Origin: Phytoamicus setariae
GTDB lineage: Bacteria > Pseudomonadota > Alphaproteobacteria > Rhizobiales > Rhizobiaceae
Reading direction: 5' to 3'
Assembly: GCF_016722925.1 (NCBI RefSeq)
Contig: NZ_JAEQNC010000001.1
Span: forward strand, 372,001 to 436,000
Length of the DNA stretch: 64,000 nt
Numbering within the stretch: position 1 is the stretch's first letter; every line of letters begins with the position of its first letter. The notes under the pieces were generated by a model. The model saw nothing but the letters and a program-made list of their open reading frames with translations. It was not told where the DNA came from and searched no databases. Shown here piece by piece: positions 44,146-52,631 of the stretch. Position numbers and translations under genes: made by a program.

Positions 44146-44934
44146 ATGTTTCGCCGTTCATTTCTGGTTTCCGTCGCCGCTGCAGTTGCCGTTTCTGCTA
44201 TCTCGCTGCTGCCTGCCCGCGCCGAAGACAAAGTGCTTAACGTGTTTGCCGCTGCCAGCATGAAGGGGTCGCTCGACAAAGTCGCAGCTCTCTACGAGAA
44301 GAAGGCTGGCGTCAAAGTGTCGATCTCATTTGCCGCAAGCTCCGCACTTGCCAAGCAGATCGAGGCTGCCGCACCGGCGGATGTGTTCATCTCGGCCGAT
44401 ATGAAATGGATGAACTACCTGGTCGAGAAAGGCGCGGTGAAGAAGGAGGAAGTGGTCAAGCTGCTTGGCAACCGACTGGTGCTCGTAGCCGCCAAGGATT
44501 CGACCATTTCGCTGAAGATCGAGAAGGAGTTTCCGCTGGCCAAGGCGCTAGGTGAGGACGGCCATCTCGCCATGGGTGAGGTCAAGAGTGTTCCCGCCGG
44601 CAAGTATGGCAAGGAATCGCTCGAATTCTACGGTGTCTGGAAGGACGTCGAATCCAGGGTTGCAGGCGCCGACAACGTGCGCGCGGCGCTCCAACTCGTG
44701 ACCCGCGGAGAAGCACCGCTCGGGATCGTCTATGAAACCGATGCGAAGGCTGAGCAGGGCGTCAAGGTCGTCGATACGTTTGGTGAGGACAGTCACACGC
44801 CGATTGTCTATCCGGTGGCACCCGTAGCGGCATCGACCAAAGCGGAAGCGAAGGACTTTCTTTCCTTCCTGAACGGGGCCGAAGCCCAAGCTGTTTTCAA
44901 GCAAGCCGGCTTTACCGTGCTCACAGGTTCCTGA
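44146..44934 (+). CDS. modA: Molybdate-binding periplasmic protein
   Basis: Substrate-binding component of the molybdate ABC transporter. A signal peptide (MFRRSFLVSVAAAVAVSAIS, LLPARA) precedes the mature domain with VLNVFAAASMKGSLDKVAAL, FAASSALAKQIEAAAPADVF and ISADMKWMNYL. The serines of the AASMKGS and AASSA segments are the expected oxyanion ligands. It is 262 residues, the normal length. GGGAGA precedes the ATG. It is the first gene of modABC. Confidence 0.93.
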   Translation: MFRRSFLVSVAAAVAVSAISLLPARAEDKVLNVFAAASMKGSLDKVAALYEKKAGVKVSISFAASSALAKQIEAAAPADVFISADMKWMNYLVEKGAVKKEEVVKLLGNRLVLVAAKDSTISLKIEKEFPLAKALGEDGHLAMGEVKSVPAGKYGKESLEFYGVWKDVESRVAGADNVRAALQLVTRGEAPLGIVYETDAKAEQGVKVVDTFGEDSHTPIVYPVAPVAASTKAEAKDFLSFLNGAEAQAVFKQAGFTVLTGS

Positions 44935-44946
44935 TAACCATCGAGC

Positions 44947-45639
44947 ATGCAATTCAGCGCTGAAGAATGGGTGGCGATCACCCTTAGTCTACAAGTGGCG
45001 GGCCTGGCGGTTGTCGTCAGCCTGCCGCTTGGCATTCTGGCGGCCTATATCCTTGCCCGGCATGAGTTTTTCGGCAAATCGCTGTTCAGTGCGCTGATCT
45101 CGCTGCCGTTGATTCTGCCGCCTGTCGTCACAGGCTACCTGCTGCTGGTCGCGTTTGGCCGCAAGGGGATATTCGGAGGTTTTCTCGAAACCTTCGGCAT
45201 CGTCTTTTCGTTCCGCTGGACGGGCGCCGCACTCGCTGCGGCGGTGATGGGTTTTCCGCTTTTGGTGCAGGCGATCCGGATTTCCATGGAGGCGATCGAC
45301 CGGCGGCTTGAGGCTGCGTCCTCGACGCTTGGCGCTTCGCCGCTGATGGTCTTCCTGACGGTAACGCTGCCCCTCAGCTTGCCCGGCATCCTTGCTGGGG
45401 CCGTTCTTTGCTTTGCCCGGTCGCTTGGCGAGTTCGGTGCGACGATTACGTTCGTTTCGGCCATACCGGGGGAAACCCAGACGCTGGCCTCTGCTGTTCA
45501 TGCGGCATTGCAGGATCCTGATGGCGAACCCACCGTGTTCCGGTTGACCTTGCTTTCTATCGTGATCTCGTTTGCGGCTATCTTCCTGTCCGGTTTCGTA
45601 TCGCGGTTTATAGCCCGACGCGTGGGGGCGAGCGGATGA
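44947..45639 (+). CDS. modB: Molybdate ABC transporter permease
   Basis: A 230-residue inner-membrane permease with five hydrophobic helices. The EAA-type coupling loop is EAASSTLGASPLMVFLTVTL PLSLPGI and contacts ModC; the FARSLGEFGATITF motif near residue 165 is diagnostic for ModB. It is 12 bases after modA, and its stop overlaps the modC start (ATGA). Confidence 0.94.
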   Translation: MQFSAEEWVAITLSLQVAGLAVVVSLPLGILAAYILARHEFFGKSLFSALISLPLILPPVVTGYLLLVAFGRKGIFGGFLETFGIVFSFRWTGAALAAAVMGFPLLVQAIRISMEAIDRRLEAASSTLGASPLMVFLTVTLPLSLPGILAGAVLCFARSLGEFGATITFVSAIPGETQTLASAVHAALQDPDGEPTVFRLTLLSIVISFAAIFLSGFVSRFIARRVGASG

Positions 45640-46730
45640 TCTCTGTTTCGGTCAAGCACAGACAGGGAGAATTCGAGATCGATGCGGCGTTCGAAGCGGG
45701 CGGTGGAGTCACAGCGCTGTTCGGCCCGTCCGGTTCGGGCAAGACGACGCTGGTGCAGGTCATTTCCGGCCTTACCCGACCGCGAGAGGCAACGATCCGT
45801 TTCGATGGCACGGTCTGGAACGATACCGCCAAGGGCATCTTCGTGCCGCCCCACAAGCGGCGCATCGGTTACGTCTTTCAGGAGGGACGGCTGTTTCCGC
45901 ATCTTACCGCAAGGCAAAACCTGCTCTATGGCCATTTCTTCGCGCCAAAGGATGCGGGGGCGATGGCCGAGGCGGAGGTCGTGGCGCTGCTCGGGATCGA
46001 ACGATTGTTGAGCGCGCGCCCAGCGACGCTATCGGGGGGAGAAAAGCAACGCGTGGCGATTGGCCGGGCACTTCTGGCAGCCCCACGGTTGATCCTGATG
46101 GACGAACCGCTGTCGGCGCTGGACAGGTCCCGCAAGCAGGAAATCCTTCCCTACATCGAGCGCATCCGTGACGAGCTGCGCATTCCGGTCATCTATGTCA
46201 GCCATGCGATCGACGAGGTTTCGCGACTGGCCAACAGCGTCGTGCTGCTGGACGAGGGCAGGGTGAAGGCTTCAGGTCGCCCTGACGTGGTGTTTGCCGG
46301 AGCCTTTGGCATGCCGGAAAGCATGGTGCCGCAGTCGATCCTCGATGGCCGCTTGATCGGACACGAACCTTATTATGGGCTGAGCATCGCCGAGGTTGGC
46401 AGCGATATCGTCACTCTGCAGCCTGTCGATTTGCCGGAAGGCACCGTTGTGCGCATGCGGATCGCATCAACTGACATCATGCTTGCGCTTGAACGTCCTG
46501 ACAATATCAGCGCACTCAATCACCTCAGCGGCACAATAACCGATATGGTTCCGGACGGCCCGCATGTGCTGGTCAGCCTGGATTGTTCGGGCCAGAAGCT
46601 GGTGTCGCGGATCACCCTGCTTTCGGCTGAGCGGCTTTCACTCCACAAGGGGCTTTTGGTGCATGCGCTGTTCAAGGCGGTCACCGTCGACAGCGCCAGC
46701 GTCTTTCACACCTCCGCCGATGGATCCTGA
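45636..46730 (+). CDS. modC: Molybdate ABC transporter ATP-binding protein
   Basis: Energises molybdate import. The 364-residue protein has Walker A GPSGSGKTT, the signature LSGGEKQRVAIGRAL, Walker B LILMDEPLSALD and the switch His in VIYVSHAIDEV. These are followed by a C-terminal TOBE/mop-like domain (about 290-355) that can bind molybdate and inhibit transport. The start overlaps modB by four bases. Its last 25 bases overlap the 3' end of the modE-like gene on the opposite strand. Confidence 0.94.
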   Translation: MISVSVKHRQGEFEIDAAFEAGGGVTALFGPSGSGKTTLVQVISGLTRPREATIRFDGTVWNDTAKGIFVPPHKRRIGYVFQEGRLFPHLTARQNLLYGHFFAPKDAGAMAEAEVVALLGIERLLSARPATLSGGEKQRVAIGRALLAAPRLILMDEPLSALDRSRKQEILPYIERIRDELRIPVIYVSHAIDEVSRLANSVVLLDEGRVKASGRPDVVFAGAFGMPESMVPQSILDGRLIGHEPYYGLSIAEVGSDIVTLQPVDLPEGTVVRMRIASTDIMLALERPDNISALNHLSGTITDMVPDGPHVLVSLDCSGQKLVSRITLLSAERLSLHKGLLVHALFKAVTVDSASVFHTSADGS

Positions 46731-47077
46731 GGCGGCTGGGCATTGGCTTCAAGCCAGTCTAGATCGGCTTTCAGGGCAAGTTGCGTGCGTATTTCCATGT
46801 CGCGGAAGCGCGCCAGCAGTGCCGTACCGAATTCCGTCAGCACCGCGCCACCACCGCTCTTGCCGCCGTGCTTGGTGGCGACCACCGGCTCGCGGAACAT
46901 GCGGTTGAGTTCGTCGGTCAGCAGCCAGCCACGTCTGTAGGACATGTCCATCCGCTGCGCAGCCTGGCGGATTGAGCCGGTTTCGCGGATCAGTTCCATC
47001 AACTCTGCCTTGCCATGGCTGAGCGGCGAGCCACCGGGAAATGTCAGCCGCAGATTGGTCTTGATCGCGCGGGTCAT
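46706..47077 (-). CDS. ModE N-terminal-domain type winged-helix regulator
   Basis: A 123-residue LysR-like winged HTH with the ModE sequence pattern: LMELIRETGSIRQAAQRMDM, SYRRGWLLTDELNRMF, then a GGKSGGGAVLTEFG wing. It lacks the C-terminal molybdate-binding TOBE domains of E. coli ModE, so either molybdate is sensed differently or the protein works through another Mo signal. It is the third gene of a minus-strand operon (tsaC, FAD oxidase, this gene), with a four-base overlap at its start. It is tail-to-tail with modC, with a 25-base overlap. It probably represses modABC through the Mo-box. Confidence 0.8.
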   Translation of the reverse strand: MTRAIKTNLRLTFPGGSPLSHGKAELMELIRETGSIRQAAQRMDMSYRRGWLLTDELNRMFREPVVATKHGGKSGGGAVLTEFGTALLARFRDMEIRTQLALKADLDWLEANAQPPQDPSAEV

Positions 47078-48495
47078 TGCGGGCGGATCACCTTTTCCGG
47101 GTTCATGATGCCGGCGGGGTCGAAGGCGCGCTTGATGCGGGCCATCAGGTCCATCTCGATCGCGGGACGGATTTCGGCGAGTTCGTCACGCTTCAATTGC
47201 CCGATCCCGTGTTCGGCCGAAATCGAGCCGCCAAACTCCAGCACCAGCCCATGGACGATGGCATTGACCTCGCGCCAGCGTCCGATGAAGGCCTGCTTGT
47301 CGGCGCCGACAGGCTGGGAAATGTTGTAGTGGATGTTTCCATCGCCCATGTGGCCGAAGGCGCAGATGCGGGCGCCCGCCACGACGGCTGTGACAGCCTT
47401 CTCCGCCTTGGCCATGAACTCGGGGATGGACGAGATAGGTACGGAAACATCGTGCTTGATCGAACCGCCTTCCGGCTTCTGGGCTTCCGACATGCTTTCG
47501 CGCATGTGCCAGAAGGCGCGTGCCTGCGAACTGGACGTCGCAACTGCGGCATCTTTGATAATGTCAGCTGCCAAAGCTTTTTCCAGCAGGGCCTGCAGCA
47601 TGGTTTCAGCACTTTCGGCGCTGTCCGAGGTCGAGATATCGATGAGGACATGCCATGGATAGGCCTCGGAGAGCGGGTCGCGCACCCCGGGAATGTGGCG
47701 AACGGTAAACTCGACGCCGAGCCGGACCATCAGCTCGAAGCCGGTGAGCGAGGTGCCGCAGATATCCGAGGCCATGCCCAGAAAAACCAGCGCGTCTTCG
47801 GCACTGGCGAGGCCTGCAAACGCCACCTGATGCCCCCTTGGACGGGGGAAAAGCTTGAGCACCGCGCCGGTGATCACCCCAAGCGTGCCCTCGGCGCCGA
47901 TGAACAAATCCCGGAGGTCGTAGCCGGTGTTGTCCTTTTTGAGTTTTCTCAACCCGTCCCAGATTTCTCCGGTCGGCAGCACCACTTCCAGCCCAAGGCA
48001 GAGCTGGCGCATGTTGCCATAGGCGAGAACCTGCGTACCGCCGGCATTGGTCGACAGGTTGCCGCCGATCTGGCAACTGCCCTGCGAGCCGAGCGATAAT
48101 GGAAACAGCCGGTCATGCTGTTCGGCGATTTCGTGAACCGATTGCAGCACGCAGCCCGCATCGACGACGATGAGATTTGCTGATGTGTCAATTTCCCGGA
48201 CACGGTTCATGCGCGAAAGCGTGAGCAGAACGTCGTCCTTGCCTGCCCTCGGCGTCTGGCCACCGACATGGCCGGTGTTGCCCGATTGCGGCACGATTGC
48301 CGTGCCGGTCTCGCTCGCGAGCTTGAGGATTGCTGCTACTTCCTCCTTGCTGGCGGGCTTCAGCAGCAGAGGCGATGCTCCATGATAGAGGCCGCGCGTT
48401 TCAACAAGGTGTGGGGCGATCTCGTTTCGGTCGGTAATGGCATTGCTTACGCCGACGATGGCGGCGAAGCGGGCGATGAGATCTGGATCAAGCAT
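47074..48495 (-). CDS. FAD-linked oxidase, GlcD / D-2-hydroxyacid dehydrogenase family
   Basis: A 473-residue flavoprotein of the vanillyl-alcohol oxidase/GlcD type. The FAD-binding PCMH domain covers about 35-215, with QSGNTGHVGGQTP and SLGSQGSCQIGGNLSTNAGG. The C-terminal domain ends with FGHMGDGNIHYNISQP, GGSISAEHGIGQLKRDEL and FDPAGIMNPEKV, giving the conserved HGIG and metal-binding His residues. Likely substrates are D-lactate, D-2-hydroxyglutarate or glycolate; the sequence alone does not decide. It is 3 bases after tsaC and overlaps the modE-like gene by four bases. Confidence 0.85.
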   Translation of the reverse strand: MLDPDLIARFAAIVGVSNAITDRNEIAPHLVETRGLYHGASPLLLKPASKEEVAAILKLASETGTAIVPQSGNTGHVGGQTPRAGKDDVLLTLSRMNRVREIDTSANLIVVDAGCVLQSVHEIAEQHDRLFPLSLGSQGSCQIGGNLSTNAGGTQVLAYGNMRQLCLGLEVVLPTGEIWDGLRKLKKDNTGYDLRDLFIGAEGTLGVITGAVLKLFPRPRGHQVAFAGLASAEDALVFLGMASDICGTSLTGFELMVRLGVEFTVRHIPGVRDPLSEAYPWHVLIDISTSDSAESAETMLQALLEKALAADIIKDAAVATSSSQARAFWHMRESMSEAQKPEGGSIKHDVSVPISSIPEFMAKAEKAVTAVVAGARICAFGHMGDGNIHYNISQPVGADKQAFIGRWREVNAIVHGLVLEFGGSISAEHGIGQLKRDELAEIRPAIEMDLMARIKRAFDPAGIMNPEKVIRPQ

Positions 48496-48498
48496 AAC

Positions 48499-49470
48499 CT
48501 ACTCCCTGGGAGCTGCGGCGCGGGCGAGCCGATCGTTGATGGCTTCGCCAAGCCCCTCGGCCGGTATGGGCGCAAATGCGATGGCGCGGGCTGAAAGCGT
48601 GTCCGCCTTCTTCATGATCGCAAACAGATTTGCCGCGGCCTCGCGAAGGTCTCCGGCAGGACTCAGATCGAACCGGGTAATGGCTGTGTCGCCACCTTCG
48701 ATGGTCTGATTGCCGAAGTTGACGAGGATCTCATCATGGCCCACCGATCGGGCATCGAGCCGCACCGGCGCATGCGGTGCATAATGCGACGCCAGCATGC
48801 CCGGCGCTTCGATTGCTTCCGCGTGGTCAGAGCGCTGGACGGGCACGCCCAGCATGGCCTCGATTTCGGCGACATCGAGCCCGCCCGGACGCAACAGCCG
48901 GACAATGCCATCCTCGACCTTGATGATCGTACTCTCGACGCCGACCGGCGAGGCACCGCCATCCACGATCAGCGGGATTTTCTCGCCGAGATCCGCAAAT
49001 ACGTGGGCGGCGGAGGTGGGGCTGATACGGCCTGACGTATTGGCGCTGGGTGCGGCGAGTGGTCGGCCGAAAGCGGCGATCAGCAGGCTGGCGAACCCTT
49101 CCGGCACGCGGACGCCAATCGTGGAGAGCCCCGCCGTGCAGAGATCATGGATCGGGCTTTCACTTTTCACCGGCACCACAAGCGTCAACGGGCCGGGCCA
49201 GAAGCGTTGTGCAAGCACCATCGACAGGGGATCGAAATCCGCATGTTTGAGTGCCATTTCCAGTGAGGACATGTGGGCGATGAGAGGATTGAAGCGTGGC
49301 CTACCCTTGACCTCGTAGATACGGGTGATCGCGGCCGGGTTGGTGGCGTCGGCCGCCAGCCCGTAGACCGTCTCGGTCGGGATGGCGATCGGTTCGCCGC
49401 GCGCCAGAACGACGCAAGCCTCTGCAATCGCCCGCTCCGGTTCCAATGTGATGTCGATCAATTCGGCCAT
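48499..49470 (-). CDS. tsaC: L-threonylcarbamoyladenylate synthase (Sua5/YrdC type)
   Basis: Makes threonylcarbamoyl-AMP for the t6A37 modification of ANN-decoding tRNAs. The 323-residue long (Sua5) form has the YrdC core (about 5-195) with IPTETVYGLAADATNPAAIT, YEVKGRPRFNPLIAH, GPLTLVV and the APSANTSGRISPTSA motif. A linker containing PGMLASHYAPHAPVRL leads into the C-terminal Sua5 domain. ATG 49470 is selected; about 21 further upstream codons lack similarity. It heads the operon with the FAD oxidase and the modE-like gene. Confidence 0.93.
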   Translation of the reverse strand: MAELIDITLEPERAIAEACVVLARGEPIAIPTETVYGLAADATNPAAITRIYEVKGRPRFNPLIAHMSSLEMALKHADFDPLSMVLAQRFWPGPLTLVVPVKSESPIHDLCTAGLSTIGVRVPEGFASLLIAAFGRPLAAPSANTSGRISPTSAAHVFADLGEKIPLIVDGGASPVGVESTIIKVEDGIVRLLRPGGLDVAEIEAMLGVPVQRSDHAEAIEAPGMLASHYAPHAPVRLDARSVGHDEILVNFGNQTIEGGDTAITRFDLSPAGDLREAAANLFAIMKKADTLSARAIAFAPIPAEGLGEAINDRLARAAAPRE

Positions 49471-49548
49471 GATCCGCCGCAATTCTAAAGCTGTTAGCGG
49501 CGTATACAGCGACGGTTCGCCCTTGCCAAGCAAAACGCCGCGATATGC

Positions 49549-50151
49549 TTAGAGCGCGTTGATGATCCTGCGTGCGGCCTCATGCTTGGCGCCCAGCAGC
49601 AGCACGTTCTTCATTGCCATTTTGGGGTCGTGGGTACGGAAAAGCAATCCGTTGCCACGGATCGACCTGTTGATCGCAAACTTCTTCTTTTCCTCGTCCT
49701 TTTCCATCGCCACGGCGAAGTACATGCGTTCGGCGCGCATGTTGATCTTGTGGAACTCGAGGTCTTCGGTAGCGATCTCGGCGGAGAAGTTGGCGATGTA
49801 GAAGGACCACTTCACATCCTTGTACTCGGCAAAACTGGATTTCGCCGCCGTCACATGGCAATAGCCGAGATGCGGCGTTCCCTTGAGCGTGCGATGAAAG
49901 ATCATGCGCGGAAACTGGATGCTGCGATGGAAGTTGTTGAGCCGCTCGTGGGTGCGCACGCCGGCGCTGGACAATACCTTGCCGGTCCGCTCGGCCACTT
50001 CTTCGTAGGACAGATAGCGCTTCTCGGTCGGCTCCCAGTTGGGGCGGGTACGGTCGATGCGGCCGGTGCGCAGGAACTCCGTGTGTACGGCCGGCTTTTC
50101 CAGCACCGCAGCTGCCGCCAAGTCCCGTTCGAAATACTGCAGTTTCGCCAT
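49549..50151 (-). CDS. Unrecognised rhizobial protein (possibly DUF6656-like)
   Basis: A 200-residue soluble protein starting MAKLQYFERDLAAAAVLEKP. Distinctive segments are HTEFLRTGRIDRTRPNWEPT, EKRYLSYEEVAERTGKVL, NNFHRSIQFPRMIFHRTLKG and PHLGYCHVTAAKSSFAEYKD. I recall similar proteins only from Rhizobiaceae, annotated as a domain of unknown function, and I am not certain of the number. There is no membrane segment, no catalytic motif I know and no Cys cluster. An upstream start at 50184 is possible. It is isolated from neighbours by 78 and 117 bases. Confidence 0.5.
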   Translation of the reverse strand: MAKLQYFERDLAAAAVLEKPAVHTEFLRTGRIDRTRPNWEPTEKRYLSYEEVAERTGKVLSSAGVRTHERLNNFHRSIQFPRMIFHRTLKGTPHLGYCHVTAAKSSFAEYKDVKWSFYIANFSAEIATEDLEFHKINMRAERMYFAVAMEKDEEKKKFAINRSIRGNGLLFRTHDPKMAMKNVLLLGAKHEAARRIINAL

Positions 50152-50268
50152 CGTGGAGAGGTCTTCCGGAGCTAGTCCCTGCATGTGCGTACTCTGAAAC
50201 TGGTTACTATGGCCCGCAGCTATAGCAATCGTATGTTTCGCCAGGCTTGCCTGTCGTGAGCAACGCGC

Positions 50269-51234
50269 CTAATCTTCCTGATAATTCAATGCGGTTAGCA
50301 CGGATGGCACGCGCGCTAGCGAGTGGGCGCTCCCAAAGCCCAGGCCGGCAAGCGCGCTGGTGCCGAGACTACCCTTCACATTGACGAGATATTGCAAGGC
50401 CGGTGGTTTTTCCGGCAACAATTCGCCCTTGCCCCAGATCTTCGCCAGAGCTTCCCGGGAGATAGGGACCGTGTTGACGTCGATGTCGTCGAGCGTGCCT
50501 TCTATGCGCATGGGACAGGAGCGGTCGTCGCAGTTGGTCGATGAAGAGAACTGCCAGAGCATGTAGTTGTCCCAGTTGCCCATCGGAAACACGCCCTTGA
50601 TCTCCGGCTTGTAGCGCGCGTACCAGAGCGGCAAGCGCGACAGCAGCCGGTATTGCTCGCGGCGCGTGGCAATGTAGCGCGCGGTGTCATGGTTGATGTA
50701 GAGGACGGGATAGCGGCCGGTGCGCGCCTTGATATGGCGGGCGAACGTCTCGGCATCGTCCAGTGACATGAACTGGCTGGAATCGAGGCTCTCGATATCC
50801 AGCACCATCATGTCTTCCGGACCCGGTGCAGCGTAATCGAGAAAATGGTTGGCCTGGTCGACCGGATTGCCGGGCCGGCCGAGATGGTAGGCGCCCCACA
50901 GCAGGCCATTAGCCTTGGCGAGAAGACGCCGCGTCTGGTGGAGCTCGCGGCTGACCGCGTATTTTCGCCACATCGTCTTGCAGTGGTTGACGGTGTCGCC
51001 GTTATGTTTCCTGCTGCAGTCGTAGACTTCCGGCAATCCGTCGGAGGCCTTGGAAATGAAACCGGCGATCCGTTTGTTGGTCACCATCTTGTCCCATTCG
51101 ACGGTGTTCAACTCATAGGCGTCGATCACCAGGGAGGTCGTCTTGTTTTTCCAAGGCTCGTCATCCGCTGCGATTGCGCCTTGCGCCCCACCGAGCGCAA
51201 ACAGGCCAATCGCAAGTGCTGCAGCTATCTTCAT
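50269..51234 (-). CDS. Secreted GH25-family (lysozyme-like) protein
   Basis: A 321-residue exported protein with signal peptide MKIAAALAIGLFALGGAQGA (cleaved after IAA). The glycoside hydrolase 25 fold is seen in TSLVIDAYELNTVEWDKM, GFISKASDGLPEVYD, GLLWGAYHLGRPGNPVDQAN and MMVLDIESLD, where the Asp/Glu pair is the catalytic set. LYINHDTARYIA and LPLWYARYKPEI follow, then a MLWQFSSSTNCDDRSCPMRI region. The unusual C-terminal ~60 residues are low similarity. Expected action is muramidase cleavage of peptidoglycan. ATG 51234 is chosen over a GTG six bases upstream. Confidence 0.78.
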   Translation of the reverse strand: MKIAAALAIGLFALGGAQGAIAADDEPWKNKTTSLVIDAYELNTVEWDKMVTNKRIAGFISKASDGLPEVYDCSRKHNGDTVNHCKTMWRKYAVSRELHQTRRLLAKANGLLWGAYHLGRPGNPVDQANHFLDYAAPGPEDMMVLDIESLDSSQFMSLDDAETFARHIKARTGRYPVLYINHDTARYIATRREQYRLLSRLPLWYARYKPEIKGVFPMGNWDNYMLWQFSSSTNCDDRSCPMRIEGTLDDIDVNTVPISREALAKIWGKGELLPEKPPALQYLVNVKGSLGTSALAGLGFGSAHSLARVPSVLTALNYQED

Positions 51235-51331
51235 GTCCACCGTGCCGTGATATTGAAAAAGGATCGTGCGGCAATATGGTCAATATTTGGTTAATATGAG
51301 GCAAAGCTAAAGTATCGAACTATTGCTTCGC

Positions 51332-51847
51332 TCACAAGGGCAGCAGGGCCGCGAGCGTGCCGAGGAGGGACGGGCGGGTGATCTTGGGGATCTGGCCCCG
51401 TTTCATACGGCCGAGCATGCTCCGCAAAGCCTGCACTTGCGGCGAATGGCGGCGACGGCAGAAGGCGATCTTGCGCACATAATCATCGATCTCCCAGTGT
51501 GCTTTGGTGCTCGCGGCGAAATAGGCGATGTCGCCTGGTTTCAGCGTGCGCACCTCGCCGCTCTGCGAGGTAATGCGGACCGATCCCTCGAGAATGAAGA
51601 CCGTTTCCTCGTCGTAGAATGTCCACCAGAAGCTTCCGGCGCTGCACTCCCAGATATTCGTCGATGTCATACCGTCGATGCTCGGCGAATGCAGGCCTGC
51701 CCGTGCGATGGGGGCACCCGACGTAATCCAGCTCGGATTGATCGGTGCAAGTTCGAGCGGGACGTCTTCTGCCCGTCCTGCGATGAACTCCGGATCATCA
51801 GCGACGAACGCTATGTTGCTTGCACCCAGTGACACGATTTCCTCCAT
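51332..51847 (-). CDS. Cupin domain protein (DUF861/cupin_3 type)
   Basis: A 171-residue single-domain cupin. The core runs WECSAGSFWWTFYDEETVFI, LEGSVRITSQSGEVRTLKPG and DIAYFAASTKAHWEIDDYVR. This is the pattern of the (S)-ureidoglycine aminohydrolase-like/ethanolamine-utilisation cupin_3 group. The metal-binding histidines of motif 1 are replaced by other residues, so it may not bind metal. A basic C-terminal tail (SMLGRMKRGQIPKITRPSLL) is unusual. ATG 51847 is preferred; GTG 51871 would add eight residues. Divergent from the small SDR gene. Confidence 0.65.
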   Translation of the reverse strand: MEEIVSLGASNIAFVADDPEFIAGRAEDVPLELAPINPSWITSGAPIARAGLHSPSIDGMTSTNIWECSAGSFWWTFYDEETVFILEGSVRITSQSGEVRTLKPGDIAYFAASTKAHWEIDDYVRKIAFCRRRHSPQVQALRSMLGRMKRGQIPKITRPSLLGTLAALLPL

Positions 51848-51916
51848 TGTAGCGATGCCCCTTTGTGACACAATTATTTTCGGAAACGGTTGAACCCTTG
51901 GCTAAAATTTGATCGA

Positions 51917-51933
51917 ACTTACCTTTGGTAAGT
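51917..51933. promoter_or_regulatory. Perfect palindromic operator candidate upstream of the small SDR gene
   Basis: ACTTACC-TTT-GGTAAGT is a perfect 7+7 palindrome ending 16 bases before the SDR start and 70 bases from the divergent cupin start. Similar sites are bound by HxlR-type redox regulators that control small SDR genes. No such regulator is encoded in the window. Confidence 0.5.
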
Positions 51934-51949
51934 GCTTTGGAGGAACAAA

Positions 51950-52549
51950 ATGAAAATTCTGGTTGTGGGCGCGAGCGGTATCCTGGGCAGCGCAGTGGCA
52001 TCCGAGCTGTCGAAACGTCACGACATAATTTCAGCGTCGCGAAATGGCGACGTGAAAGTCGACATCAAGGACGTCACGAGTATTCGCGCAATGTTCGAGC
52101 AGACGGGCAAGCTGGATGCGATCGTCTGTACAGCCGGCAAGGCCCATTTCGGCCCGCTCGCAGAGATCACCGAGGAAAAGATGTCCATCGGCATCAAGGA
52201 CAAGCTGATGGGCCAGGTGAACCTCGTGCTGGAAGGGACCAAGTTTCTCAATGATGGCGGTTCATTCACGCTCGTCAGCGGTATTCTCGGCTATGAGCCT
52301 ATCCTGAGTGGCGTCAATGCGAGCATGGTCAACGGCGCGATCGATTCCTTCGTCAAGGCAGCCGCAATCGAGTTGCCGCGCGGCATTCGCATCAATGCCG
52401 TCAGCGCCACCATGTTCGAAGAAGCGATAGCCCATTACGGCCCGTATTTCCGCGGCTTCAAACCCGTACCGGTTGCTGACGCCGCTCTTGCATTCTCCCG
52501 CAGCGTCGAAGGCCACAACACCGGGCAGATCTACAAGATCGGTTACTGA
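51950..52549 (+). CDS. Atypical short SDR-family protein
   Basis: A 199-residue Rossmann protein with a GASGILG dinucleotide loop (7-13: VVGASGILGSA) and an NAVSAT-like segment near residue 145. The normal YxxxK catalytic pair is absent: the position after VSGILGYEP reads ILSGVNASMVNGAIDSF. This subgroup is known from bacterial genomes with the same change, and its reaction is unclear. ATG 51950 is preceded by GGAGG at ideal distance. Palindromic operator upstream; downstream it is convergent with the ion-channel gene. Confidence 0.75.
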   Translation: MKILVVGASGILGSAVASELSKRHDIISASRNGDVKVDIKDVTSIRAMFEQTGKLDAIVCTAGKAHFGPLAEITEEKMSIGIKDKLMGQVNLVLEGTKFLNDGGSFTLVSGILGYEPILSGVNASMVNGAIDSFVKAAAIELPRGIRINAVSATMFEEAIAHYGPYFRGFKPVPVADAALAFSRSVEGHNTGQIYKIGY

Positions 52550-52631
52550 GCCGCAGGCGACTTGGTGCGTCCGCGCCTTCTGCGACAAGCTGCCGGCAGG
52601 GAGATCTGTCGGCAGCCGCGGGGTCCAGGTC

